Shown: in pieces, positions 41,744-48,976 of the stretch
How the letters are laid out: every line of letters starts with the position of its first letter
Numbering within the stretch: position 1 is the stretch's first letter
NCBI GenBank assembly: GCA_902774145.1
Contig: CACYHC010000016.1
Location: forward strand, 1 to 53,917
Direction of reading: 5' to 3'
DNA from: an uncultured Bacteroidia bacterium
Lineage (GTDB): Bacteria; Bacteroidota; Bacteroidia; Bacteroidales; UBA932
DNA length: 53,917 nt
Notes under the pieces: model-generated
What the model saw: only the letters and a program-made list of their open reading frames with translations
Told to the model about the DNA's origin: nothing
The model's database searches: none
Made by a program: the position numbers and the translations under genes

Positions 41744-41751
41744 CACCTTTG
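41744..41751 (+). promoter_or_regulatory. Probable promoter of the AlbA-WYL regulator gene
   Basis: CACCTTTG differs from TAnnTTTG at one base, and a TTG element lies 18 bases upstream (41723-41725), close to the usual -33 spacing. The start codon is 43 bases downstream. No other candidate is closer. Confidence 0.4.
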
Positions 41752-41794
41752 TCCCAGAGAAACAGGCACACGGATAATATTAAAATTTAAGCAT

Positions 41795-43000
41795 ATGAAC
41801 ACAACTACCAAAATCAATTACGGACACGAAGGGCAAAACTGTGAATTTAAAACATCCTTCGTTATTTCTGCCGGCAACCACGGTGAAGATCAGCGGTTTG
41901 TTGTATTTAAAGCAGCATGCGCAATGATGAACGCCGAAGGTGGAGACATATATATTGGCGTAAAAGATAACGGGGAGGTTGCTATCGGTCCCCATTTCGG
42001 AATTCGTGGGGATATCGAGAAGATGCCAAAAATCTGCACGAATGACGCTTATGCCCGTCATATTAATGCACAAATCGACAAATACTTCGATGATGCGAGG
42101 TATGTGCGAGGCATTATGTTCGCCGAAGAAGATAAAGATTCTGAACATGTTATTCGTATTCATGTAAAAAAAGCAGATAGAGTGGTATACATGCATAAGT
42201 TAGGCTCTGATGAGCGCATTACTTTTCGCCGCGAAGGTGCCTCATCCCATGAGATGAACAAAGCGATGATTGCCCAGAGAGAGCGTGTGCTTTCCGAGGA
42301 AAAGGCCAAGTACAGTACCGATGGAAAGAGGGAAACTATTCGTCTGCGTATCCAAGAAGCGATTGAACGCAAGCAGAAGATAGTAATTTATGGCTATAGT
42401 TCCAGTCATAGCGATAGTAAGACCAACAGAATCGTAGAACCTATAGGTTTTATCTGTAACGGTCGCAGTATCTGGGCTTATGAAGAAGCCAAAGAAGGTC
42501 GTGATCCTCTTCGTCAGTTCAGACTGGGACGAATTGAGAACGTTGAGGTACTTCCTGAGGCTTGCAACCACGAAGAGAGTTACAAGCCCGCCTGTGTAGA
42601 TGTTTTTGAGTGGGCAAGGCCTATCAAGCCCGCCATTCATATTACCATTATGATTGGACCTTCTGCAAAAAACCGCCTTGTAGAAGAGTGCCCCAGTGCC
42701 GTGGAACACTTAACCGAACAACGTGATGGTCAGTGGTTATTAATGGCTGATGTGCACGAAATCGCCCCAGTGAAGCGTTTCTGCCAGGAATTCAAGGATT
42801 CTATTACGGTCTATGCTCCGGAAGAACTAAAGTCTGCCTTGGGACTTATTGAGCAAGTCGAGGATAAGCAGGAAAGCAAAACTACTGAGGATACTGACGC
42901 CAAGGAGAAAAACCTTATGGAAAGAATCAAACTGGCATTTGCTATCTTGATGCCCAAGATGTCTAAAAAACTCAGTTTTAGTTATGCAGGAAACAATTGA
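41795..43000 (+). CDS. AlbA_2/Schlafen-domain protein fused to WYL domain (putative regulator)
   Basis: This 401-residue protein has an N-terminal AlbA_2 (Schlafen) domain (about 10-150), including the EFKTSFVIS and GGDIYIGVKDNGEV segments, which are core motifs of that nucleic-acid-binding fold. A WYL domain follows (about 175-255): IRLRIQEAIERKQKIVIYGYSS, then RIVEPIGFICNGRSIWAYEEA and QFRLGRIENVEVL match the ligand-sensing core. A WCX-like C-terminal extension and a charged tail complete it. WYL proteins regulate defence genes in many islands, usually with a winged helix rather than AlbA_2. The divergent TerB-like gene may be its target. Confidence 0.82.
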   Translation: MNTTTKINYGHEGQNCEFKTSFVISAGNHGEDQRFVVFKAACAMMNAEGGDIYIGVKDNGEVAIGPHFGIRGDIEKMPKICTNDAYARHINAQIDKYFDDARYVRGIMFAEEDKDSEHVIRIHVKKADRVVYMHKLGSDERITFRREGASSHEMNKAMIAQRERVLSEEKAKYSTDGKRETIRLRIQEAIERKQKIVIYGYSSSHSDSKTNRIVEPIGFICNGRSIWAYEEAKEGRDPLRQFRLGRIENVEVLPEACNHEESYKPACVDVFEWARPIKPAIHITIMIGPSAKNRLVEECPSAVEHLTEQRDGQWLLMADVHEIAPVKRFCQEFKDSITVYAPEELKSALGLIEQVEDKQESKTTEDTDAKEKNLMERIKLAFAILMPKMSKKLSFSYAGNN

Positions 43001-43160
43001 AATCGAATTAATTGATATCATTAATGTCCACTAATGGCGTAGCCTTCCCTGTTTGGAGAAGTACACAGCGATATAGTTCTATTCTCGGCTAAATCAAAAG
43101 TCTGTATTTAACAACAAATAATTTTCATCAGCACTTGTAAGAAACATCAAGAATTAAGTA

Positions 43161-43168
43161 TATATTTG
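43161..43168 (+). promoter_or_regulatory. -7 promoter box upstream of the sigma-factor gene
   Basis: TATATTTG is an exact TAnnTTTG match 141 bases upstream of the sigma-factor ATG. It would give a leader of about 135 bases containing a terminator-like hairpin. The 43001-43309 gap also holds ATATAGTTCT at 43071-43080 and 43199-43208. No protein gene was seen in it. Confidence 0.5.
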
Positions 43169-43260
43169 TGCATCCGAAGAAGGCAATAGTTCTTTGACAT
43201 ATAGTTCTGGACACGCTTGAGTGTTAGACGGCGTCGCTAAACCGACTTTTTTCTAAGCGG

Positions 43261-43282
43261 ATGGCGGGAAACCGCCATTTTT
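43261..43282 (+). terminator. Hairpin with T-run in the leader of the sigma-factor gene
   Basis: ATGGCGG and CCGCCAT form a perfect 7-bp stem around a GAAA tetraloop, followed by five T bases. It sits 28 bases before the sigma-factor start and after the promoter, so it is either an attenuator or the 3' end of a short RNA. A second partial hairpin (TTAG..CTAA around GACGGCGTC, from about 43224) lies just upstream. Confidence 0.65.
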
Positions 43283-43309
43283 CCATCAACTCTCAATCTT
43301 TCACGCGCT

Positions 43310-43900
43310 ATGTCCCAGAACTTTTCACCTTCAAGCGATTCATCTATCGGCAAAAACCTATCGCTGTTCAACCCTGACGTCATTAAGTCAATTTCCGACA
43401 CCGTTCGGTTCACTTTAATGAAGAACGCCAGTTCCTGGGTGAAGAAGGGGTATATAGATGTTGATGACTTCATTCAGAGTGCCAATCTGCACATCCTGAA
43501 CCGAAGCGCTTCCTATGATCCGGATCACGGAACCCCCTTCAAGTCTTGGGTTTGTGTTGTTGCCCGGAATTACACTATCAGTGAGTCGAAGAAACTGAAA
43601 AAGATAATTACGGCCAAGACGCGGTTTAACGTTTTTGAGGGAATGGATTTAGAAGACGGATCAATCCTGGAACCATTCCAGCATGCAGAAGAGTTATCTG
43701 AATCTACGGACCGGCTGACGCAGCTCACTGGATTCCTCTCAACGCTGAACGATAGTGACAAGCTTTTGCTTGAGATGATGAAGGATGGTTTATCGAAGGG
43801 GCAGATGATGGAAATTATGCATAAAAGCGGTGGCAACATTGACACTTGCAAATCGCGGCTTCGTCAGAAAATCCTTCGGTATGTAAAGTCTCTTTACTGA
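43310..43900 (+). CDS. Sigma-70-family RNA polymerase sigma factor
   Basis: This 196-residue protein has a region 2-like segment (about 30-100) with DVDDFIQSANLHILNRSASYDPDHG and FKSWVCVVARNY, which are the core-binding and promoter-melting signatures of ECF-type sigma factors. The C-terminal region 4-like helix-turn-helix (about 135-190) has LSKGQMMEIMHKSGGNIDTCKSRLR. No anti-sigma gene is adjacent. Its place in the AT-rich block and its odd leader suggest that it belongs to a mobile or island regulon rather than housekeeping control. Confidence 0.85.
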   Translation: MSQNFSPSSDSSIGKNLSLFNPDVIKSISDTVRFTLMKNASSWVKKGYIDVDDFIQSANLHILNRSASYDPDHGTPFKSWVCVVARNYTISESKKLKKIITAKTRFNVFEGMDLEDGSILEPFQHAEELSESTDRLTQLTGFLSTLNDSDKLLLEMMKDGLSKGQMMEIMHKSGGNIDTCKSRLRQKILRYVKSLY

Positions 43901-43919
43901 TAAACCATGCGCAAATTTA

Positions 43920-43959
43920 GCCGCCGAAACCAATAAATAGTGGTCTCGGCGGCATTTTT
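43920..43959 (+). terminator. Rho-independent terminator after the sigma-factor gene
   Basis: GCCGCCGA (43920-43927) pairs perfectly with TCGGCGGC (43946-43953), with extra pairing inside (ACCA/TGGT), followed by A and five T bases. It begins 20 bases after the sigma-factor stop. Confidence 0.85.
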
Positions 43960-44007
43960 GTGCGACTTTCGGGTAAGATGGTGTAAGAATCCCTTATAGT
44001 CGTGTAT

Positions 44008-44031
44008 TAATAAGTGAAAACGAACTTATTA
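44008..44031 (+). repeat. 8-bp inverted repeat just upstream of the 66-residue gene
   Basis: TAATAAGT (44008-44015) and ACTTATTA (44024-44031) are exact reverse complements around an 8-base loop, ending 4 bases before the ATG at 44036. It could be an operator or a translation-control hairpin. Confidence 0.5.
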
Positions 44032-44035
44032 TGTT

Positions 44036-44236
44036 ATGGACAAGAAAGATACAATTGTTACGGACGTCGTTATTCAAGCTTTGAGGATGGATGACACCAT
44101 CAAGAGACAAGAGGTCATTATTGAAAGATTAAAATCAGACAATAATGAACTCCATCTAATAATTTCAAGACTGAAAGAACTCCTCAATCGATATGTCCCA
44201 GAATCTGTTGAACAGATGGATCTTTTGGGCATCTAA
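44036..44236 (+). CDS. Small coiled-coil protein of unknown function
   Basis: This 66-residue protein is nearly all helical with heptad-like Ile, Leu and Val spacing (about 8-50), so a short coiled coil or dimerisation helix is likely. There is no signal peptide, no Cys and no recognised family. It follows the sigma-factor gene's terminator and an inverted repeat, so it is likely transcribed on its own. Its neighbour downstream is convergent, 7 bases away. Small charged coiled-coil proteins of this kind can be antitoxins or phage-type accessory proteins, but nothing here proves that. Confidence 0.55.
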   Translation: MDKKDTIVTDVVIQALRMDDTIKRQEVIIERLKSDNNELHLIISRLKELLNRYVPESVEQMDLLGI

Positions 44237-44243
44237 TATACCC

Positions 44244-44540
44244 CTATAGCTCAAAGGTTTCTATGGAAACTTTTGTATAGCCATATCCATCTATTCGATT
44301 CTTCCAAAATGTATCTTCTGAGTCTATATCAGTATCAGGAATCACGCCAGTTGATAAAATTAAAGAAAATGGCCAGCCTTCCCCAGGCCATGATAACATG
44401 TCCCTCTCTTCATGAAATCGTTTTCGAGCCGAATCTATATCGGTATATACACCTAAGAGCTCATGGCCTTCGCCCTTATAACAGAGGTCCTTGATATTTT
44501 CGTCAAAATACCAGCTGGAAATAACTACATAAAGTTTCAT
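44244..44540 (-). CDS. Small protein of unknown function, DUF7336-like
   Basis: This 98-residue protein begins with a KLYVVISSWYF strand and a HELLGVYTDIDSARKRF segment. That pattern of strand, GVYTD turn and helix recalls small DUF7336-type domains of Bacteroidota and phages that report on sequence-specific tasks not yet known. No signal peptide or metal motif is visible. Its gene is in the AT-rich block, and its start lies 21 bases from the probable end of the DUF1848 gene on the same strand, so it may be the last member of that operon. Confidence 0.5.
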   Translation of the reverse strand: MKLYVVISSWYFDENIKDLCYKGEGHELLGVYTDIDSARKRFHEERDMLSWPGEGWPFSLILSTGVIPDTDIDSEDTFWKNRIDGYGYTKVSIETFEL

Positions 44541-44560
44541 TATAGTGCAATAAAAGTCAA

Positions 44561-45594
44561 CTAATCTATGATGCTTTCAGATTTTTCACTATGACTATAC
44601 TTGTTATTAAGAACAGTATTTTTGCTGGTATTTGCATAACAGTATACGCAGAAATGGCGGCAAGTATTATACATGCCGATATCTTTGCTGATCATGCACC
44701 CACACACCTTACGCTGACCTTTATCCTTGAGATTCTTCCTATCCGTTGGGATTTCTGGAATGCCACCGAATAAGTCTGGCTCCGGGAGTTTGCCGGTATG
44801 AAGGTAACATCAGCAAAGAGTTTTTCCATCAATTCACCATCGATACAGCGGTTATGCTCGATGCGATATTTATCCAGATCAATACTTTCTCCACAGGTGG
44901 CCAATGTTAGATTCCAGCCTTCTTCTTTCCAGTGGTCCCGCAACTTGGCAAGTCCATCGACCAACTCAGTCAAATATGCTCCCGAGGGCTCTGCCGACTC
45001 GACGGTCTCACGGGTATAATATGGCGTCTCTTTTACGAGATTGTTTTGGACCTTACGGTATGCCTTTACGTCGATAAAACTGAACACCAGTTTGTCCGTA
45101 TAACCCTTCAACTGGTTTCCAACGTGGAAAACCTTCGTCAGTAGCTGTCTGGCTGTCAGGTTTGGCGTAACGATAAGTGGATCAAATCTCCATATAACCT
45201 TCTCTTTGCCGATAGTTTCAGAGAGTCGTTTGAACACGTCAATGCGCTGGGCAACCGGACCGACATTGGGCTCAAAGCCTTCGTCGACGTAGTCGTTCAG
45301 CGTTACCTGAAAATAGTAATGAATTCCCATCCTGTCCAGTTCCGGCAGATGCTTCAGCATCGGCTCCGGATTCTTGGTCCAGAATACGACAACTTTCGTT
45401 TTCGCGAAGGATATGTACAACGGTTTTTGGTTGAAAGGGTTGTACCAAACGCAATACCCAGCACGAAGCCGGTTCATGAACCAGTCCGCATAAAAGGCGG
45501 GGATGTCGGTGGAGCGACTGGCGGATATAATCACCGGTGCAACTCCTTCGACAACCTCTCCGTTATCGCGACGTATTTCAACCTTAGATTCCAA
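44561..45594 (-). pseudogene. DUF1848 protein gene with a 1-base frameshift near its 3' end
   Basis: The first 265 or so codons (45594 down to about 44800) encode a clear DUF1848 protein: ISASRSTDIPAFYADWFMNRL near residue 23, VVFWTKNPEPMLK near 68, VIWRFDPLI near 133. After FIP the frame runs into an atypical tail that stops at 44692. In the -1 frame the family's conserved end continues from about 44794: GKLPEPDLFGGIPEIPTDRK, then CGCMISKDIGMYNTC, and CRHFCVYCYAN, stopping at 44561. One lost base near 44794-44797 (a short C run on the coding strand) explains it. It is a real mutation or a base-call error. The Cys motif suggests an Fe-S protein; no function is known. It overlaps the preceding 776-residue gene by 11 bases. 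Confidence 0.85.
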
Positions 45595-47914
45595 AGTACT
45601 GTTTTAATTCCCGTTCAATTCTATCCGCCAAGTCTCCTACAAATACACCTCGAAGATCATGATACCTTCCCATTTCTCCACGCCCTTCTTTTCTGGCAAC
45701 TGAAATGAAATAGTGAACGTGACCTCTTATCTCGGGTTCACTCTTGCCTGTAAAGTCCCAGATGTTATTCAGGCGCTTTATGACCACAGCACTAAGATTT
45801 CTTGTACTTGGCAAACTTTCCACTACGGTAGGATTTGCCATCCGGAACACGCTATTCTCTTCATCTTCTTTCTGCTTTATCAGTTTCCGGATTCTTCCTT
45901 TTGCCTTATTCCAGGCACTCGTGGCACATGATACCGGGATAGCCTCTATACCATTAAGTATTGCAATAAGGTTTTCGTTCTTTTCAAACACTCTGTCAAC
46001 GGCTGTAGAATATGTGCTTTTATACTCCTTGACTTCCTTTTTCTTCGGCGTCTCTTCTTCGATAATCTGGAGGGCTTTATCCCACACCTCAGTATAAGGA
46101 TGACCTTCCAGCGATTGCCGGGCATAGTTTTCTTCTTTTACAACCGATTCCGTTGAGAAAGTAGTTTCAGGGATAGAAATTTCTTTGCCTGCACCGAAAT
46201 CTGGCATATCTTCCTCTACGCTGGAGGCTGGCAAACTGCCTGTTGGAATAACGTCCGGGGGGAGGTCATCCATTTCATCCAGGTTAAGAACCGGTTCCGC
46301 AAGAGTTGAAGGTTTTTCCTCATTGGTGGTGATGTCATCGTTATCTTTTGTCGAGAAAATCTCGGTGACAGATTCAACCGCGCCTTTTAATAAACTACCG
46401 ATTCCTTTACCTTTCTTCTGAGGTTGTGTAGGAGTCTCGACGATTGCTTTCATACCAAAGCCATTTACGGCTTCATAAACGGCCGAATTCAAGAGTTCCC
46501 ACAGCGCTTTGTTATCCCGATAGTTCAGAAGGATATTGGTGAAATCCTTGGGAAGGTTGGCAAATCCATTTACTATTCCATAAAATGCGAAAGGCGTAGC
46601 CTGATTCTGAATACCTTTCGATATTAAGAACAAACGCAGACCATCCCAGGTGTCACCTTTCATCAAGACAGCTGCAAGAGCCGAAAGGACATCCTCGCTC
46701 CATTTTTCGGTGAACTCCTCTCCATTAAGATTCCTTCTCAATGCATTGAGGAAAGGCTTAGCAGAAGAATTCTCCCAACCGTCTTTATATACATTATCCC
46801 TCACAGACTTGGTTAACTCCGTAGCAAGATCCAAGCGATAAGAGGCTAGGCTACCTTTGTATTTATTGTCCGCAAGTTCACCATTGATCCATAATTCAGC
46901 AACTGCTTTATCTTCGGGCCTCCCAGCAAGCACCGGCATTTCAATTACGTTCTTTGGTAAAATGGCTATGTCCTTGGCGCTTTCCGGCCATATCCGGGTA
47001 CCAGCGGGATCAAGAATTCGGTGAATCTCCGAAGTAAGATAGTTGATTGCCTGCTCCTGCGTCTTGGGGCTAAGAATCATTGAATATAGATTAAACACGC
47101 CTCGGTCCGGAGAATTAGACGCCGGCTCCCAGCGACACTGATTGAAAACATCATCAATGAGCGAGGCAACCGAATTCGCATCAAGATTCGTCTTGTCCAA
47201 TAGTAAGCGAGCAAGAGATGATTCCTGAAGAACGGTTTGTTGCAGTTGGAGTTTCTGCTGGGGGGTCGGTTTCTTATCTATGCTGCCGTAAATAGCTGAA
47301 GCGAGGTCGAGCAGCGTTTGAGTGGTCTTGACACGGAATCCCTGTTCCTTGGAAACTGACAGAAGATTTCCGATATGGTATCCATAGATGAACCCCTTGA
47401 CTTTGTTAATACGAACAGATTTCGCCAATTCATCCCTATTGAGTTCGGCGTCGGGGACTTGAGGCGCAACATAATTGCCACCGACACGCTCTACACGTAT
47501 CTTTCTGTTGTAAATCCGTACCAGTTTAGTCTCCAAACTACCTTCTGCTTTTGACAGGACAATATCTTTTTGCTGTTCGCTAAAGAACACAAATCCGGTG
47601 GTCTTGGGGTTGAAATACAAAGTCCCATCATACAGATATGCTCCGCTTTTATCTTTGCGGAATAATTCTTCGACCTCTTTGTCATTAAGGCAAACCTCGA
47701 TCACCAGCGGATAATCATCAAATCCCTCATTGGGCCTCTGGAAATACCTTAGTTCATCGTATAGGACGATAAGGTTTTCGTAAGGATTCTCCGGAATGCT
47801 ATGCCACTTGCTGTACCCGAAGCCTCTTTCTCCATAGAAAGACTTTGGAGAAATGCTTTCTTCGGAAAACAGGCAGTTGAAATTCCTGCTACTTGTCGGA
47901 ATATAAAGTCTCAT
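45584..47914 (-). CDS. 776-residue protein of unknown family in NERD/helicase operon
   Basis: No domain was recognised. The N-terminal 130 residues form an alpha/beta segment (RLYIPTSSRNFNCLF, then GERGFGYSKWHSIPEN) that faintly recalls sensor or ADP-ribosyltransferase-like N-termini, but without a conserved catalytic set. Helical regions follow (about 140-500), then a low-complexity acidic linker rich in Pro, Ser, Asp and Glu (about 515-610), and a C-terminal helical part with Lys-rich segments (about 630-776). There is no signal peptide. It starts 2 bases after the helicase gene and overlaps the DUF1848 start, so it is a coupled member of the operon and may be its sensor or scaffold. Confidence 0.65.
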   Translation of the reverse strand: MRLYIPTSSRNFNCLFSEESISPKSFYGERGFGYSKWHSIPENPYENLIVLYDELRYFQRPNEGFDDYPLVIEVCLNDKEVEELFRKDKSGAYLYDGTLYFNPKTTGFVFFSEQQKDIVLSKAEGSLETKLVRIYNRKIRVERVGGNYVAPQVPDAELNRDELAKSVRINKVKGFIYGYHIGNLLSVSKEQGFRVKTTQTLLDLASAIYGSIDKKPTPQQKLQLQQTVLQESSLARLLLDKTNLDANSVASLIDDVFNQCRWEPASNSPDRGVFNLYSMILSPKTQEQAINYLTSEIHRILDPAGTRIWPESAKDIAILPKNVIEMPVLAGRPEDKAVAELWINGELADNKYKGSLASYRLDLATELTKSVRDNVYKDGWENSSAKPFLNALRRNLNGEEFTEKWSEDVLSALAAVLMKGDTWDGLRLFLISKGIQNQATPFAFYGIVNGFANLPKDFTNILLNYRDNKALWELLNSAVYEAVNGFGMKAIVETPTQPQKKGKGIGSLLKGAVESVTEIFSTKDNDDITTNEEKPSTLAEPVLNLDEMDDLPPDVIPTGSLPASSVEEDMPDFGAGKEISIPETTFSTESVVKEENYARQSLEGHPYTEVWDKALQIIEEETPKKKEVKEYKSTYSTAVDRVFEKNENLIAILNGIEAIPVSCATSAWNKAKGRIRKLIKQKEDEENSVFRMANPTVVESLPSTRNLSAVVIKRLNNIWDFTGKSEPEIRGHVHYFISVARKEGRGEMGRYHDLRGVFVGDLADRIERELKQYFGI

Positions 47915-47916
47915 GA

Positions 47917-48966
47917 TTACAATTCTTCAATAGTGTCAGTTTCACTCGAAATATAAAGATCCGACGGGACGCTTGAAAGCGGAGACGGCATAGAATAGTT
48001 GCTGTACATAACGTACAAATTCCGGTATGTTCTGGTCATAGCAACGTATAAGGACTTTCTTAAATCATCGGAATCAGCAGACTCGACGAAAGGCAGGAAG
48101 ACCGTTTCAAATTGCAGGCCCTTTGCACTGTGATACGTCATCAACTTCGGATTTGTTGAATTGAAGTTCAACGTATCGACATTGTTGTGATAATCGTCTT
48201 TATCGTTATATCGAATCTCGTGGTTGATTCCCTGGCCATTAAGCAGTTGACTCATCTTGGGAATAGCCTCATTATGGGGAACTAAAATGCCCACATCGGT
48301 AAGGTTCCTTGCCTTGATAATCCTTGCGATGGCTTTTATCTGGTCCTCTCCTGAAGAGTACCTGATAAAACGAGGCTTCTGGTTTTCTGTACTTTTATAT
48401 GTCCTTTCCCTGTACGGGTCGACACCTACGCCTATGTAGGTCTGAGTGACTCTTGCAATGGGTTTAGGAAGCCTGTAATTGAAATACAGGGGCACAGCAT
48501 CCGCGTTAGGGAGCATACTTCCAATCTCACGCATCGAAAGCGTGGTTTTCAGTCCGCCATATATAGACTGGGCTGTGTCTCCAAAGAAGAAGATGTTTTT
48601 TCTCGCGCTATCGATGAACTCCTGAATCTCTTCCCGCGTGAAGTCCTGAGCCTCATCGACGATTACATAATCTGCCTTGGGCATACCACGACGGTTTTTC
48701 CAATCCCAGTGATAGTAAAATGCATCATTCAAACCCAATTCCTGACGACCTGCCTGCATATAATCCTTCAGCGCCTTCGTAAAGACGATCACAGTATAAT
48801 CTCTCCCTTTTTCTGCCTGAATACGTTTCGCTTTCTGAAGGGCGATAACGGACTTTCCGCTTCCTGCACATCCAGAAACCACCAGTGAACGGTCAAGCGT
48901 CCTGTCTAACAAGTCCATTTGATAATCATCAAGCATGGATTCTTTTACCATGAAATCCCTAGGCAT
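47917..48966 (-). CDS. Compact SF1 (UvrD/DUF2075-like) helicase
   Basis: This 349-residue protein has a full set of SF1 motifs in unusually small form: Walker A GCAGSGKS at 32-39, VDEAQD at 103-108, FGDTAQSIY at 128-136, NYR near 163, YHSAKGLQFETVFLP at 278-292 and LYVAMTRTYRNLYV at 306-319. It lacks the large 1B and 2B inserts of Rep/UvrD, so it resembles small NERD-associated helicases. It starts 10 bases after the NERD gene stop and ends 2 bases before the 776-residue gene start. The likely role is a DNA or RNA translocase acting with the NERD nuclease. Confidence 0.88.
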   Translation of the reverse strand: MPRDFMVKESMLDDYQMDLLDRTLDRSLVVSGCAGSGKSVIALQKAKRIQAEKGRDYTVIVFTKALKDYMQAGRQELGLNDAFYYHWDWKNRRGMPKADYVIVDEAQDFTREEIQEFIDSARKNIFFFGDTAQSIYGGLKTTLSMREIGSMLPNADAVPLYFNYRLPKPIARVTQTYIGVGVDPYRERTYKSTENQKPRFIRYSSGEDQIKAIARIIKARNLTDVGILVPHNEAIPKMSQLLNGQGINHEIRYNDKDDYHNNVDTLNFNSTNPKLMTYHSAKGLQFETVFLPFVESADSDDLRKSLYVAMTRTYRNLYVMYSNYSMPSPLSSVPSDLYISSETDTIEEL

Positions 48967-48976
48967 ACTCTACTCC

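Noticed and set aside
44690-44830. Programmed -1 ribosomal frameshift in the DUF1848 gene
   Set aside because: No slippery heptamer or downstream pseudoknot is apparent; a lost base explains the data more simply.
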